From Pseudoruegeria aquimaris (lineage in GTDB: Bacteria; Pseudomonadota; Alphaproteobacteria; Rhodobacterales; Rhodobacteraceae), in the NCBI RefSeq assembly GCF_900172235.1, contig NZ_FWFQ01000011.1, positions 50,540-114,539 on the forward strand: a stretch of 64,000 nucleotides of DNA, in the 5' to 3' direction. The notes below the pieces were generated by a model. That model did not search any database, was not told where the DNA came from, and worked only from the letters and a program-made list of their open reading frames with translations. The translations under genes and the position numbers were made by a program. Numbering within the stretch: position 1 is the first letter of the stretch; each line of letters begins with the position of its first letter. Below, piece after piece: positions 1-9,833 of the stretch.

Positions 1-831
1 TCGATCAAGACGGGCGGCTGCCCCGAGGATTGCGCCTATTGTTCACAGTCGGCCCGCAACGGCGCCAAGCTCTCGGCCTCCAAGCTGATCGAGGTGGAGC
101 GCGTGCTTGCCGAAGCCCGCAAGGCCAAGGAAGCCGGCGCGACGCGCTACTGCATGGGCGCGGCCTGGCGCTCGCCCAAGGATCGCGACATGGATCAGCT
201 CGTGGCCATGGTCGAGGGCGTGAAGGCGATGGGCATGGAAACCTGCATGACCCTGGGCATGCTCGACGACGATCAGGTCATCAAGCTCAAGGGTGCGGGG
301 CTCGACTACTACAACCACAACATCGACACCTCGGAACGCTACTACGAGGAAATCATCACCACCCGCACCTTTGCCGACCGGATCGACACGCTGAACCGCG
401 TGCGCGAGGCGGGCATCAAGGTCTGCGCCGGCGGGATCATCGGCATGGGCGAGGAGAAGATGGACCGCATCGACATGCTGCTGGCGCTGGCCACCCTGCC
501 CGCACATCCCGACAGCGTGCCGATCAACCAGCTGATCGCCATCCCCGACACCCCGCTGGCCGACGTGGCGCCGCTGGACCCGCTGGAATTCGTGCGCACC
601 ATCGCTCTGGCGCGTATCCTGATGCCGAAATCCCACGTGCGCCTCTCCGCCGGCCGGACCGAGATGAGCGACGAGATGCAGGCGATGTGCTTCTTCGCCG
701 GCGCCAACTCCATCTTCGTCGGCGATACTCTTCTGACCGCGGACAACCCGGAAGAGGATCACGACGTGGCGCTCTTCGACCGCCTCGGCATTCAGGCGAT
801 GGCGCCCGGCTGCGACGGCGCGAAGAAATAG
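1..831 (+). CDS. bioB: Biotin synthase BioB (5' end outside window)
   Basis: Radical-SAM enzyme that inserts sulfur into dethiobiotin, the last step of biotin synthesis. The reading frame is already open at base 1. The visible part begins with the CxxxCxxC cluster that binds the SAM-linked [4Fe-4S] (Cys at visible residues 7, 11 and 14), followed by the YNHN segment typical of BioB. The 276 visible residues fit a protein of about 310-330, so roughly 40-50 N-terminal residues are missing. The TAG stop lies 10 bases before bioF, making it the first visible gene of a biotin operon. Its promoter and any regulator site lie upstream of the window. Confidence 0.97.
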   Translation, partial: SIKTGGCPEDCAYCSQSARNGAKLSASKLIEVERVLAEARKAKEAGATRYCMGAAWRSPKDRDMDQLVAMVEGVKAMGMETCMTLGMLDDDQVIKLKGAGLDYYNHNIDTSERYYEEIITTRTFADRIDTLNRVREAGIKVCAGGIIGMGEEKMDRIDMLLALATLPAHPDSVPINQLIAIPDTPLADVAPLDPLEFVRTIALARILMPKSHVRLSAGRTEMSDEMQAMCFFAGANSIFVGDTLLTADNPEEDHDVALFDRLGIQAMAPGCDGAKK

Positions 832-841
832 GCTGCCGCCC

Positions 842-1975
842 GTGAGCCTGCTCACCCGCCACGCAGAGGCGCTGGCTTCCCTGGAGGCCCGCGGCCGCCG
901 CCGTTCGCTGATCCCGGCGGGCGGGCACGATTTCGCCTCCAACGATTACCTCGGCCTCGCGCAGTCCCCCGAGCTTTTGCAAGCCGCGCAAGAGGCTCTG
1001 GCGCGCGGGGTGCCCGTCGGCGCCGGGGCCTCGCGGCTGCTGCGCGGCAACCACCCGGAGCACGAGGCGCTCGAAGCCGAGGCCGCGGCCTTCTTCGGCA
1101 CGCAGGCCGCGCTGTTCATGCAGGGCGGTTTCGTCGCCAACACGGCGATCCTTTCGGCCCTGCCCCGGCAGGGCGATCTGATCCTGCATGACGCGCTGAT
1201 CCACGCCTCCAGCCACGACGGCATGCGGCTGGGCCGCGCCGAAACGCAGGCCTTCGCCCACAACGACGTGCAGGACGCCGAAGACAAGCTGCGCGCCTGG
1301 CGCGAGGCCGGCAACACGGGGCTGGCGTGGCTCTGCTTCGAAAGCCTCTACAGCATGGACGGCGATCTGGCCCCGATCGACGATCTGGTGGCCCTGGCCG
1401 ACCGCTTCGGCGCGATCTGCGTGGTGGACGAGGCCCATGCCACCGGTGTCTTCGGCGATATGGGGCGCGGGCTGTCCCACCCTTTCGCGGATCGGGAGAA
1501 CGTGCTGACGCTGCACACGGGCGGCAAGGGGCTGGGGGCCTCCGGTGCGCTGGTCTGCGGCGATGCGCGCCTGATCGACACGCTGATCAACCGCGCGCGC
1601 GGCTTCATCTTCGCCACCGCGCCCGCGCCGCTCACCGCCGCCATCCTGCGCGCCTCGCTTGCGCTCCTGCAAAGCCAGCCCGAACGGCAGGCCCGCCTGC
1701 AAGCCCGCATCGCGAAGGTGCGCGCGCTCTGTGCCGGGCGCATCCCCCTGCCCGCGCAGGCCACCCAGATCCTGCCGGTGATCATCGGCGGCGATCACGC
1801 CACGATGGAGGCCGCCGCCGCGCTGCAGGCGCAGGGCTTCGACATCCGCGGCATCCGCCCCCCCACCGTGCCGCGCGGCACCTCGCGCCTGCGCATCTCG
1901 CTCACGCTCAACCCGTCCGATGACGCCGTGGCCGAGATGGTCGCGGCGCTCTGCACCGTTCTGGAGCCCGCATGA
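842..1975 (+). CDS. bioF: 8-amino-7-oxononanoate synthase BioF
   Basis: PLP-dependent alpha-oxoamine synthase that condenses pimeloyl-thioester with L-alanine to give KAPA. It has 377 residues, normal for the family. Visible motifs are the DEAHATG segment near residue 196 (PLP-ring aspartate) and [11 protein letters not shown], with the Schiff-base lysine near residue 229. The start is GTG, 10 bases after bioB. The last codons overlap the bioD start as ATGA, so translation of the two is probably coupled. It is the second visible gene of bioBFDAGC. Confidence 0.96.
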   Translation: MSLLTRHAEALASLEARGRRRSLIPAGGHDFASNDYLGLAQSPELLQAAQEALARGVPVGAGASRLLRGNHPEHEALEAEAAAFFGTQAALFMQGGFVANTAILSALPRQGDLILHDALIHASSHDGMRLGRAETQAFAHNDVQDAEDKLRAWREAGNTGLAWLCFESLYSMDGDLAPIDDLVALADRFGAICVVDEAHATGVFGDMGRGLSHPFADRENVLTLHTGGKGLGASGALVCGDARLIDTLINRARGFIFATAPAPLTAAILRASLALLQSQPERQARLQARIAKVRALCAGRIPLPAQATQILPVIIGGDHATMEAAAALQAQGFDIRGIRPPTVPRGTSRLRISLTLNPSDDAVAEMVAALCTVLEPA

Positions 1976-2595
1976 AACCCATTGTCGTCACAGGCACCGA
2001 TACAGGCATCGGCAAGACGGTCTTTTCCGCCGGCCTCACGCAGGCGCTTGCCGCGACCTATTGGAAGCCCGTGCAATCCGGGCTGGAGGAGGAGACCGAC
2101 AGCCAGATCGTCGGCCGGCTCTCGGGCCGGCCGGTGCTGCCCGAGGTCTACCGCCTGCAACTGCCCGCCTCGCCGCATCTCTCCGCCGAGGCGGAAGGCA
2201 CGGAGATCGACGACGCCCGCCTCACCCTGCCCGCCCATGAGGGCGCACTGGTGGTGGAAGGCGCGGGCGGCCTCCTGGTGCCGCTCAACCGCCGCACGCT
2301 CTACCTGGACGTGATCGCCCGTTGGCAGGCCCCCGTGGTGCTCTGCGCGCGCACCCGGCTTGGCACGATCAACCACACGCTGCTTTCCTTGCGCGCCCTG
2401 CGCGCGGCCGGCTGCCCGGTGCTGGGCGTGGCCTTCATCGGCGAGGCGGAGGATGCCGTTGAGGAAACGATCGTTCAGTTCAGCGGCATCCCGCGCCTCG
2501 GCCGCCTGCCCTTCCTGGCCGATCTCACGCCTGCCACCCTGCGCAGCGCCTTCGCCGAAGCCTTCGACCTGTCCGCCTTCTCGGGGGCCGCATGA
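1972..2595 (+). CDS. bioD: Dethiobiotin synthetase BioD
   Basis: ATP-dependent carboxylase that closes the ureido ring of DAPA to give dethiobiotin. The 207-residue protein opens with the family P-loop GTDTGIGKT (residues 8-16) and carries the VEGAGG motif in its middle. It overlaps bioF and bioA at both ends by ATGA junctions. That is the tightest packing in the operon and argues for coupled translation. Length and motifs are normal and nothing looks degenerate. Confidence 0.95.
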   Translation: MKPIVVTGTDTGIGKTVFSAGLTQALAATYWKPVQSGLEEETDSQIVGRLSGRPVLPEVYRLQLPASPHLSAEAEGTEIDDARLTLPAHEGALVVEGAGGLLVPLNRRTLYLDVIARWQAPVVLCARTRLGTINHTLLSLRALRAAGCPVLGVAFIGEAEDAVEETIVQFSGIPRLGRLPFLADLTPATLRSAFAEAFDLSAFSGAA

Positions 2596-3875
2596 CACCG
2601 CTCGAATTCGACGCCCACCACCTCTGGCACCCCTACACCTCCGTCACCGAACCGGGGCCGACGCATATGGCCGTGCGCACCGAGGGCGTGCGGATACACC
2701 TCGAAGACGGCACCGCGATGATCGACGGCATGTCCAGCTGGTGGAGCGCCATTCACGGCTACAACCACCCCGCCATCATCGGCGCGGTGAAAGCCCAGCT
2801 GGATCAGATGCCCCACGTGATGTTCGGCGGGCTCACCCACCAGCCCGCCGTGGATCTGGGCCAGCGCCTGCTGGCGATGCTGCCCGAGGGCCTCACCCGC
2901 ATCTTCTACTGCGACAGCGGCTCGGTGGCGGTCGAAGTGGCGATGAAGATGGCGGTGCAATACCAGCACTCCATCGGCCAGACACGCCGCAGCCGCTTCG
3001 CCTCGATCCGCTCGGGCTACCACGGCGATACCTGGAAGGCGATGAGCGTCTGCGATCCGGTGACGGGGATGCACCACATCTTCAAGGGCGCGCTCTCGGT
3101 GCAGCATTTCGTGGACACGCCGCCCATCGCCTTCGGGCAGGAGTGGGTGGAGGATCCCGCCGCCAACGGGCTGGCGAGCCTCGCTGCCTGCCTCGAGGCC
3201 CACGGAGACGAGATCGCCGCGCTGATCCTTGAACCCATCGTGCAGGGCGCGGGCGGGATGTATTTCTACCACCCCGAATACCTCAACGCCGCGCGCGCGC
3301 TCTGCGACGCCCACGGCGTGCTGCTGATCTTCGACGAGATCGCCACCGGCTTCGGCCGCACCGGCAAGGCCTTCGCCACCGATCACACCGAGATCACGCC
3401 CGACATCATCTGCCTCGGCAAGGCGATCACCGGCGGCACCATGTCCTTCGCGGCCACCGTGGCCTCCGACAAAGTGGCCGAGGGCATCGGCGGGGCCGAG
3501 CCGGGCGTGTTCATGCATGGGCCGACCTTCATGGGCAACCCGCTGGCCTGCGCCGCCGCCGGGGCCAGCCTCGCGCTGCTTCAGGAGGGCGACTGGCAGG
3601 CGCGGGTGGCCCGGATCGAGGCGCAGATGGCGGCGGAGCTTGCCCCGGCGCGCAAGCTGCCGGGCGTGGCCGACGTGCGCGTGCTGGGCGCGATCGGCGT
3701 GATCGAGATGGACCACGTGGTGAGCGCGGCGCAGGCGCACCCGATCAGCAAGGAACTCGGCGTCTGGCTGCGCCCCTTCGGCCGCAACATCTACGCCATG
3801 CCGCCCTTCGTGACGGAACCCGAGGATCTCTCGCGCATCACCGGCGCGATGGTGCATCTGGCCGGAGTGCTCTGA
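2592..3875 (+). CDS. bioA: Adenosylmethionine-8-amino-7-oxononanoate aminotransferase BioA
   Basis: PLP aminotransferase that uses SAM as amino donor to convert KAPA to DAPA. It has 427 residues. The N-terminus carries the BioA-specific HLWHPYTS motif, residues 47-52 read MSSWWS, the [12 protein letters not shown] block contains the PLP-contacting aspartate, and LGKAITGG holds the Schiff-base lysine near residue 277. These distinguish it from lysine-dependent BioK and from general omega-aminotransferases with fair confidence. It starts in an ATGA overlap with bioD and its TGA overlaps the bioG ATG by one base. Confidence 0.95.
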   Translation: MTPLEFDAHHLWHPYTSVTEPGPTHMAVRTEGVRIHLEDGTAMIDGMSSWWSAIHGYNHPAIIGAVKAQLDQMPHVMFGGLTHQPAVDLGQRLLAMLPEGLTRIFYCDSGSVAVEVAMKMAVQYQHSIGQTRRSRFASIRSGYHGDTWKAMSVCDPVTGMHHIFKGALSVQHFVDTPPIAFGQEWVEDPAANGLASLAACLEAHGDEIAALILEPIVQGAGGMYFYHPEYLNAARALCDAHGVLLIFDEIATGFGRTGKAFATDHTEITPDIICLGKAITGGTMSFAATVASDKVAEGIGGAEPGVFMHGPTFMGNPLACAAAGASLALLQEGDWQARVARIEAQMAAELAPARKLPGVADVRVLGAIGVIEMDHVVSAAQAHPISKELGVWLRPFGRNIYAMPPFVTEPEDLSRITGAMVHLAGVL

Positions 3876-4492
3876 TGGAGGGCACGTGGATCAGGCAGGG
3901 CGGCGCGGAGCGCGTGATCTGCGTCTTCGGCGGCTGGGGGTTGGGGCCCGAGGCCGCCGGCGGCCTGCCCTGCGATGCCGATCTCTACTGGCTGCGCGAT
4001 TACCGAACACTTGACGCAGCCCTGCCCGATTTTTCCCGCTATTCTTCCCGCGTGCTGGTGGCATGGTCCTTCGGCGTGGCCGCCTACGGCCATTGGCAGG
4101 AAGGGCGCGCGGACGGGTTCGACACCCGCGTCGCGCTCTGCGGCAGCCCCGCCCCTGTGGACCGCCGCCTCGGCATCCCGCCACGCACCTACGAGGCCAC
4201 CCAAGGCGGGCTGTCGCCGGAGAGCTTCGCCGCCTTCGCCGGCCTCTGCCATGGCAAGCCCGTCACGCCGGGCGAAGTGGACATTGCAGCGCTTGGCGAG
4301 GAACTGGCCGCGGTGAAGGCACGTGGGGCGGCGCCTGCCGTGGCATGGGATCTGGCCGTGATCGCCCTGCAGGATCGCATCTTCCCGCCGGGCAACCTGC
4401 GCCGGGCCTTCGCCGGCACGCCGATCCGCGAACTGGACGCCCCCCACGTGCCTTTCGCCGCACTGTCGCGCTGGGAGGATCTGCTGCCATGA
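3875..4492 (+). CDS. bioG: Pimeloyl-ACP methyl ester esterase BioG (DUF452 family)
   Basis: Alpha/beta-hydrolase of the BioG/DUF452 family, 205 residues. BioG releases pimeloyl-ACP from its methyl ester and so ends the BioC-started detour through fatty acid synthesis, replacing BioH. The early FGGWGLGP stretch forms the oxyanion region, and AWSFGVAA around residue 65 is the nucleophile elbow with the predicted catalytic serine. A histidine near the C-terminus (DAPHVPF) could complete the triad. It overlaps bioA by one base and bioC by four, and the direct neighbourhood of bioC supports the assignment. Confidence 0.93.
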   Translation: MEGTWIRQGGAERVICVFGGWGLGPEAAGGLPCDADLYWLRDYRTLDAALPDFSRYSSRVLVAWSFGVAAYGHWQEGRADGFDTRVALCGSPAPVDRRLGIPPRTYEATQGGLSPESFAAFAGLCHGKPVTPGEVDIAALGEELAAVKARGAAPAVAWDLAVIALQDRIFPPGNLRRAFAGTPIRELDAPHVPFAALSRWEDLLP

Positions 4493-5262
4493 AGGATTGC
4501 TGCCGGCGCGCGCCCGACCAGACCCGCGTGGCCCGCAGTTTCGCCCGCGGGATGGCGAGCTATTCCCGATCCGCCGTGGCGCAGGCACAGGCGGCTGACC
4601 ACCTGTTCACCCTCGCGCAGGCACGGGGGCTGAGCACCGCCGGGAACATCTTCGAATTCGGCGCGGGCACCGGCTTTCTGACCCGACACCTCGCGACGCT
4701 CGCCCCGAGCGCATTCACCGCCAACGATCTCGTGCCCGACTGCGCCGACGGGCTGCGCGCGCTGGTGCCCGGGGCCGCCTTCCGATTCCTTCCCGGCCCC
4801 GTGGAAAACCTGCCGTTTGACGGGCCGTTTGACGTGATCGCCTCGGCCTCCACCCTGCAATGGCTGTTTGACCCGGCCCCGCTGCTCGCGCGGCTCTACG
4901 ATGCGCTTGCACCCGGCGGCTGGCTGCTGCTGTCGGCCTATGGCCCCACCCATTTTCCCGAATTGCGCGCGCTCGGCCTGCCCGAAGGCGCGCCGGGGTA
5001 TCGCGACGCTGCGGGGATGGCGGCGCTATTGCCTGCGGGCATGGAGATCGCCTGCGCGCAGGATCAGGAGATCACCCTGCGATTTGACAGCGCCCGCGCC
5101 GTGCTGCGCCACCTGCGCGACACCGGGGTGAACGGCGGCACCGGCCAGCGCTGGGGGCGCGCGGACCTGGCCGCCTTCTGTGCGGCCTACGAGGCGCGGT
5201 TCGGCGATGAGGGCGGCGTGCGCCTGACCTATGCGCCGAGCTATCTGGTGGCGCGGAAATAA
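4489..5262 (+). CDS. bioC: Malonyl-ACP O-methyltransferase BioC
   Basis: SAM-dependent methyltransferase that masks the free carboxylate of malonyl-ACP, priming pimelate synthesis on the fatty acid machinery. I start it at the ATG inside the bioG stop (ATGA overlap), giving 257 residues; the open frame runs further upstream but only inside bioG. Motif I is seen as FEFGAGTGFLT, and the BioC-typical SASTLQWLFDP block follows. It is the last gene of the operon. Two GC-rich hairpins follow within 100 bases and would end transcription before the convergent regulator. Confidence 0.94.
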   Translation: MKDCCRRAPDQTRVARSFARGMASYSRSAVAQAQAADHLFTLAQARGLSTAGNIFEFGAGTGFLTRHLATLAPSAFTANDLVPDCADGLRALVPGAAFRFLPGPVENLPFDGPFDVIASASTLQWLFDPAPLLARLYDALAPGGWLLLSAYGPTHFPELRALGLPEGAPGYRDAAGMAALLPAGMEIACAQDQEITLRFDSARAVLRHLRDTGVNGGTGQRWGRADLAAFCAAYEARFGDEGGVRLTYAPSYLVARK

Positions 5263-5309
5263 TGATAAGATTGGTGAGCCGGGCGGCGCCCGCACCGGGG
5301 CGGAAGCGA

Positions 5310-5360
5310 AGCGCCCGCCCATGGGGCGGGGCGGGCGCTGCCCGGCGGTGCCCGCCGGGC
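5310..5360. terminator. Paired hairpins between bioC and the convergent regulator
   Basis: An 11-bp perfect stem (5310-5320 with 5329-5339, 8-nt loop) is followed at once by a 9-bp stem (5340-5348 with 5352-5360). They lie between two convergent genes, so they could stop transcription from both sides. There is no clear U-run on either strand, which lowers confidence in intrinsic termination. Confidence 0.6.
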
Positions 5361-5368
5361 CAAGGCCT

Positions 5369-5986
5369 CTAACCCAGCCGCTTCAAATGCCGCTGCAGAA
5401 TGGCCACGGCGCTTTCCGCGTTCTTCTGCGAGATCGCCACCATGATCGCGCGGTGATCGCGATCGCTGCGCTCCTCCCAGTGGCTGCGGTAGGTGGCCAG
5501 AAGGTGGCGCGCGCCGAGCCGTTGCAGATCGTCGATCTGCGCCAGCATCCGCGGCATGCCGCAGGCCGCGAGGATGGCGCGGTGGAAGCGCCGGTTGCCC
5601 TCTTCCCACGTCACGATGTCGGCTGCTTCGTCGCAGGCCACGCGGGCGGCCTCGGCCTCCTGCACCTGCGCGGGGGTGAGCCGCGGCACGGAATGGCGCA
5701 GGGCCACCGGCTCCAGCGCCAGGCGCATCTCGCGGATTTCGCGGATGTCGGCCGGATCGAAGGGCGCCACGCGCATCCCGCGGCGCGGCAGCGAAACCGC
5801 CAGCCCGCGCGCCTGGAGCCGCAGGAAGGCTTCGCGCACGGGGACGTGGCTCGTCTCGAAGGCGCGGGCGATGTGATCCTGCCGCAGCTTCTCGTCCGGC
5901 GCCAGTTCGCCCCGGATGATCTGATCGCTCAGGGCCTCGGTGATGCGGTCGGAAATGGTGGATTTCGCTGCGGTTTCCATGGGCAT
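5369..5986 (-). CDS. GntR-family regulator with FCD domain (BioR candidate)
   Basis: Transcription factor with an N-terminal winged helix and a C-terminal all-helical FCD ligand domain. The HTH shows the usual order: DRITEAL, then GELAPDEKL, then the recognition segment SHVPVREAF. The open frame extends to a TTG at 6016, but ATG at 5986 (or 5980) gives the normal short lead-in; no good ribosome site decides it. Alphaproteobacterial biotin genes are commonly controlled by BioR, a GntR-family protein often encoded beside them, and this gene converges on bioBFDAGC. I saw no TTATCTATAA-like BioR box between here and bioC or just upstream of this gene. The bioB promoter, the likely target, is outside the window. 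Confidence 0.88.
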   Translation of the reverse strand: MPMETAAKSTISDRITEALSDQIIRGELAPDEKLRQDHIARAFETSHVPVREAFLRLQARGLAVSLPRRGMRVAPFDPADIREIREMRLALEPVALRHSVPRLTPAQVQEAEAARVACDEAADIVTWEEGNRRFHRAILAACGMPRMLAQIDDLQRLGARHLLATYRSHWEERSDRDHRAIMVAISQKNAESAVAILQRHLKRLG

Positions 5987-6064
5987 TCTGATAGGGTGGC
6001 GCTGGCCCCGTTGCAACGGAAATGGGCAGGCGCATTCGCGCCCGCCCGGTCGGGCATCGCCCGG

Positions 6065-8419
6065 CTACTTCCTTCGCATCGCGTCCAGCAGCGCCGCGCC
6101 CAGCGCGCCGTTTCCAGCCTCCTTCGGCCCGGCTCCGCCCTTGCGCGGCGGCTGCTTGCCACGTGAGCCGCCTGCGGACTTCTGCGCGGCCCCGCGCTCC
6201 GCGCGGGCCTCTTTGGCCGAAGCGCCGCCGTCCTTGCGCATGGACAGCCCGATGCGCTTGCGCGGGACGTCCACCTCCGTCACCCGGACGCGCACCACGT
6301 CCCCCGCCTTCACCACCTCGTGGGGGTCCTTCACGAAGCGGTCGGCAAGCTGGCTGACGTGCACGAGCCCGTCCTGGTGGACGCCGATGTCCACGAAGGC
6401 TCCGAAGGCCGCCACGTTGGTGACGGTTCCTTCCAGAACCATGCCGGGTTTCAGATCGGTGATCTCCTCCACCCCGTCGGTGAAGGTGGCGGTCTTGAAG
6501 CTGGGGCGCGGATCGCGGCCCGGCTTCTCGAGTTCGGCGAGAATGTCACGCACCGTGGGCAGGCCGAAGGTCTCGTCCACGAAATCCTCGGGCCTGAGAG
6601 CCTTGAGCGTGGCGGAATCGCCCATCAGGCTGCGCAGATCGCGCCCGCAGGCCGCCACGATCCTGCGCGCAACGCTGTAGGCCTCGGGGTGCACGGCGGA
6701 TGCGTCCAGCGGCTCTTCGCCGCCGTTGATGCGCAGGAACCCCGCGCATTGCTCGAAGGCGTGCGGCCCGAGGCGGGCGACGTCCAGCAGCTGCCGGCGG
6801 GACTTGAAGGCGCCATGCACATCGCGGTGAGCCACCACGGCCTCCGCGAGGCTCGGGCCGAGCCCCGACACATGCGCCAGCAGCGCCGCGGACGCGGTGT
6901 TCAGATCCACGCCCACCGCGTTCACAGCATCTTCCACCACCGCTTCCAGCGCCTTCGCCAGCCGGTGCTGGTCCACGTCGTGCTGATACTGCCCTACGCC
7001 GATGGATTTCGGCTCGATCTTCACCAGTTCGGCCAGCGGATCCTGCAGGCGCCGCGCGATCGAGACGGCCCCGCGCAGCGAAACATCCAGATCCGGGAAC
7101 TCGCGCGCGGCCAGTTCGGACGCCGAGTAGACGGAGGCCCCCGCCTCCGAGACCACCACCTTCGTCGGCACCTTCTGCCCCTTGGGGATCATCTTCAGCG
7201 CCTCGGCCACCATGCGCTCGGTTTCCCGGCTGGCGGTGCCGTTGCCGATGGCGATCAGCTCCACGTCATGCTTGGCCACGAGGCTCAGCACCGCATGCAT
7301 CGCGCCCCGCAGATCGTTCTTCGGCTGGAAGGGATAGAGCGTATCTGTGGCCAGCAGGCGGCCGGTGGCATCCACCACGGCGGCCTTCACCCCGGTGCGG
7401 ATGCCCGGATCGAGCCCCAGCGTGGCGCGGGGGCCGGCGGGCGCCGCGAGCAGCAGATCCTTGAGGTTGCGGGCGAAGACGTTGATCGCCTCCTCGTGGG
7501 CACGGGCACGCAGATCGCCCAGCAGATCGAGGAACATGGAGGTCGAAAGCTTCACCCGCCATGTCCAGCCCGCCACCTTGCGCAACCAGAGATCGCCCGG
7601 CGCGTCGCCGTTGATGCCGATCGCATGGGCGATGATGCCCACCGCGCGGTCGGCGCCGGTTTCAGGGTCGGGCGCGATCTCCAGCGTGACGATGCCTTCC
7701 TTGGAGGCGCGCAGCATCGCCAGCGCGCGGTGCGCGGGCACGTCGGCCCAGCGCTCGCGGTGGGCAAAGTAGTCGGAGAACTTCGCCCCCTCCTGCTCCT
7801 TGCCCTCCACCACGGTCGCGGAGAGAAAGGCCTCCTTCTGCATGAAGCCGCGCAGCTCCCCCAAAAGGGCGGCATTCTCGGAGAGCCGCTCCGTCAGGAT
7901 GTCGCGCGCGCCGTCCAGCGCGGCCTTCACGTCGGCCACGGCCTCCGTCAGGTAGCCTTCCGCCAGGGTCTCCGGGCTGGCCGCGCGATCGGCGAGGATC
8001 GCCTCCAGCAGCGGCTCAAGCCCGTTTTCCCGCGCGATCATGGCGCGGGTGCGGCGCTTGGGCTTGTAGGGGAGGTAGATGTCTTCCAGCGCGGCCTTGG
8101 TCTGCGCGCCGGCGATGGCTTTCGCCAGATCCTCGGTCAGCTTGCCCTGATCCTTGATCGAGGCGGTGATGGCGGCACGGCGATCCTCCAGCTCGCGCAG
8201 GTAGGCGGCGCGATCGGCCAGCGTGCGCAGCTGGGTATCGTCCAGCCCGCCCGTCACCTCCTTGCGGTAGCGTGCCACGAAGGGCACGGTCGCGCCCTCG
8301 TCCAGCAGCTTGAGCGCCGCCTCGACCTGCTGCGGACGCGCGCTGATCTCGGCGGCGATGGCCTGGGCGATGCGGGCCTTGGTGGCGGCTTCGGAAACGG
8401 GGGCGGAATCGGGCACCAT
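6065..8419 (-). CDS. tex: Tex-family RNA-binding transcription accessory protein
   Basis: Large nucleic-acid-binding protein of the Tex/Spt6-like family, 784 residues from the ATG at 8419; the frame is open further upstream but that part is low-complexity and has no family similarity. In order it shows a helical N-terminal domain, a YqgF-like nuclease-fold domain beginning around LGLDPGIRTGVK, helix-hairpin-helix repeats (LAHVSGLGPSLAEA and following), and a C-terminal S1 RNA-binding domain (GTVTNVAAFGAFVDIG). The tail after S1 is basic and rich in Gly/Lys/Ala. It stands alone on the minus strand. The family affects transcription and RNA handling, but its exact role here cannot be read from sequence. 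Confidence 0.95.
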   Translation of the reverse strand: MVPDSAPVSEAATKARIAQAIAAEISARPQQVEAALKLLDEGATVPFVARYRKEVTGGLDDTQLRTLADRAAYLRELEDRRAAITASIKDQGKLTEDLAKAIAGAQTKAALEDIYLPYKPKRRTRAMIARENGLEPLLEAILADRAASPETLAEGYLTEAVADVKAALDGARDILTERLSENAALLGELRGFMQKEAFLSATVVEGKEQEGAKFSDYFAHRERWADVPAHRALAMLRASKEGIVTLEIAPDPETGADRAVGIIAHAIGINGDAPGDLWLRKVAGWTWRVKLSTSMFLDLLGDLRARAHEEAINVFARNLKDLLLAAPAGPRATLGLDPGIRTGVKAAVVDATGRLLATDTLYPFQPKNDLRGAMHAVLSLVAKHDVELIAIGNGTASRETERMVAEALKMIPKGQKVPTKVVVSEAGASVYSASELAAREFPDLDVSLRGAVSIARRLQDPLAELVKIEPKSIGVGQYQHDVDQHRLAKALEAVVEDAVNAVGVDLNTASAALLAHVSGLGPSLAEAVVAHRDVHGAFKSRRQLLDVARLGPHAFEQCAGFLRINGGEEPLDASAVHPEAYSVARRIVAACGRDLRSLMGDSATLKALRPEDFVDETFGLPTVRDILAELEKPGRDPRPSFKTATFTDGVEEITDLKPGMVLEGTVTNVAAFGAFVDIGVHQDGLVHVSQLADRFVKDPHEVVKAGDVVRVRVTEVDVPRKRIGLSMRKDGGASAKEARAERGAAQKSAGGSRGKQPPRKGGAGPKEAGNGALGAALLDAMRRK

Positions 8420-8576
8420 TGCGGTCTCCAGTGTTGCTGCTCGGATCGCCGTTCTAGCCGTGCCGCGCTCGAGTGGAAAGCGCCGAGGCCGGCTTGAGGG
8501 GGCGATTTCCGCTCCGATGGCCGAAATGCCGATACGCGGCGAGATGCCTGCTGCGATGACGGCGGGCGTGGACCGT

Positions 8577-9077
8577 TCAGCCGCAGTATCTGCGCACCTC
8601 GGTATCGCGCAGGCCGGTTTCGACCAGCAGGCAGCGGTTGCGGGCTTCGTAGTAGTAGCCGCGCGCATACCACATCACGGCCTCCTGCTCGTCCCCATCC
8701 GAGACCATCCACGCCCCGCGCAGGTATTTGACCGCATAGGTCAGGTTCGTCTGGGGGTCGAGCAGATCGGAGGGCTTGCCGCGAAAGCCCATCTGGCCCG
8801 CCGTTTCAGGCAGGATCTGCATCAGCCCGAAATAGGGGCCGTTGCGCGCGCGGGGGCGGTAGTCGCTTTCGCGCTGGATCACCCGGTGCACGAGGCTGCG
8901 TGGCACGCCGTGGGCATCGGCGGTTGCGTTGATCATGGCGCGCAGTTCGGGCGTCTCGTTCGGGTAGAGCCGCATCAGTTCGGGCCCCGTCTCCTTCTTG
9001 GCCACGCCGCAGGCGGCGAGGAGGAGGGCGGCTGCGAGGATCGGGAATCGCGTCAGGATCGGGCGGAGGCTGGGCAT
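8577..9077 (-). CDS. Lytic transglycosylase lipoprotein (SLT domain)
   Basis: A 166-residue lipoprotein. It has a signal peptide with lipobox LLAAC at about residues 19-23, then a compact SLT/transglycosylase domain. The catalytic glutamate lies in the QRESDY motif, followed by GPYFGLMQILPETA, the family GLMQ signature, and a NLTYAVKYL helix. It should cleave the MurNAc-GlcNAc bond of peptidoglycan from the periplasmic face of a membrane. It is shorter than MltC/Slt enzymes and resembles EmtA/MltE-type minimal proteins. The next gene is 77 bases upstream, so they need not be an operon. Confidence 0.88.
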   Translation of the reverse strand: MPSLRPILTRFPILAAALLLAACGVAKKETGPELMRLYPNETPELRAMINATADAHGVPRSLVHRVIQRESDYRPRARNGPYFGLMQILPETAGQMGFRGKPSDLLDPQTNLTYAVKYLRGAWMVSDGDEQEAVMWYARGYYYEARNRCLLVETGLRDTEVRRYCG

Positions 9078-9154
9078 GCCGCAGCTTCCACGAAGCCAGG
9101 GTCGGCGATCAACGGGCTTGCGCGGAATGGGCGGGATTCGGCCGGCACCGGCAT

Positions 9155-9583
9155 TCAGGACGTCGGCGCCGGCGGCGCGACGCAGCTTCGGAACCTGCGC
9201 ACCTCGGGGGCGGCGCCTTCGAGCGAGAAACGCACCCCCTGGGATTCGGTGAAGGCCGTGGCGGTCGTGTTGAATTCCAGCCCGTCCAACACGTTGCCGA
9301 AGCCACGGTCGCGCACCGAGAGCCGCGTGCCCTCGACTGCATGCCTGTCGGTGCCGATCGTCAGCGCCCGCCCCCCTTCGAAGGCCATGCCGAAGGTCGC
9401 GCTGGGGGCCCAGGCCCCGGCCTTGAGATCGAGACTCAGCCGGTATTCCGGAATGGAAGGATCATGGGTGATGACGATTCCGGCCGAATCGTTCTGGTGG
9501 GACAGCCGGCACAGCGGCCGGGAGGAGAATTCCCAGGCAAAGGCCTCCGTCGGCAGCAGCAGAAGGGCGCAGAGATACCGCAT
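9155..9583 (-). CDS. Small secreted protein of unknown function
   Basis: Not recognised. From the ATG at 9583 it encodes 142 residues with a clear signal peptide (MRYLCALLLLPTEAFA). The mature part is rich in beta-prone segments, with two cysteines far apart (one near the mature N-terminus, one near the C-terminus) that could pair in the periplasm. A longer frame starting 30 bases upstream would bury the signal peptide and is less likely. It lies between the transglycosylase and a tRNA gene, all on the minus strand. No catalytic motif is visible. Confidence 0.7.
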   Translation of the reverse strand: MRYLCALLLLPTEAFAWEFSSRPLCRLSHQNDSAGIVITHDPSIPEYRLSLDLKAGAWAPSATFGMAFEGGRALTIGTDRHAVEGTRLSVRDRGFGNVLDGLEFNTTATAFTESQGVRFSLEGAAPEVRRFRSCVAPPAPTS

Positions 9584-9692
9584 CCCTCTCAAGGTAGCGC
9601 CCGTGCGGCCCACAGCAACCTAAACTGGGCAGAATGCCTTCAGTCATCGGCCGGTTCAGGCCATTCCGTGCGATTTCAGGAGAGGAGGAAAG

Positions 9693-9769
9693 TGGCGGAC
9701 TGGGGAGGATTCGAACCCCCGACCCCTTGATTCGTAGTCAAGTACTCTATCCAACTGAGCTACCAGTCC
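9693..9769 (-). tRNA. tRNA-Arg (anticodon ACG)
   Basis: A 77-base cloverleaf on the minus strand. The acceptor GGACTGG pairs with CCAGTCC, then come a G discriminator and an encoded CCA. The D-stem starts GCTC, the anticodon stem CTTGA/TCAAG encloses the loop CTACGAA with anticodon ACG, and the T-arm has GGTTCGAATCC. ACG (A34 probably edited to inosine) reads CGU/CGC/CGA arginine codons. Confidence 0.97.
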
Positions 9770-9833
9770 GCTTGGGGTGAGGCGGCTTTTAGACCTGCCG
9801 TCTGGGGAGCGCAAGAGCGAAATCGCAAAAAAT

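Noticed and set aside
524..1798. Long open frame opposite bioF
   Set aside because: It is antisense to a clear bioF, and its His/Arg/Gly-rich composition is a by-product of high GC. Similar shadows opposite tex, ttcA, yidC, the bzt genes, DUF3604, the Hsp70-like gene and DUF1254 were left out for the same reason.
5263..5368. BioR box near the regulator
   Set aside because: An AATGATAAGATT stretch after bioC only half matches TTATCTATAA and lies in a convergent gap.
6320..8497. 725-codon plus-strand frame across tex
   Set aside because: Low-complexity translation with no motif, fully antisense to the well-supported tex gene.
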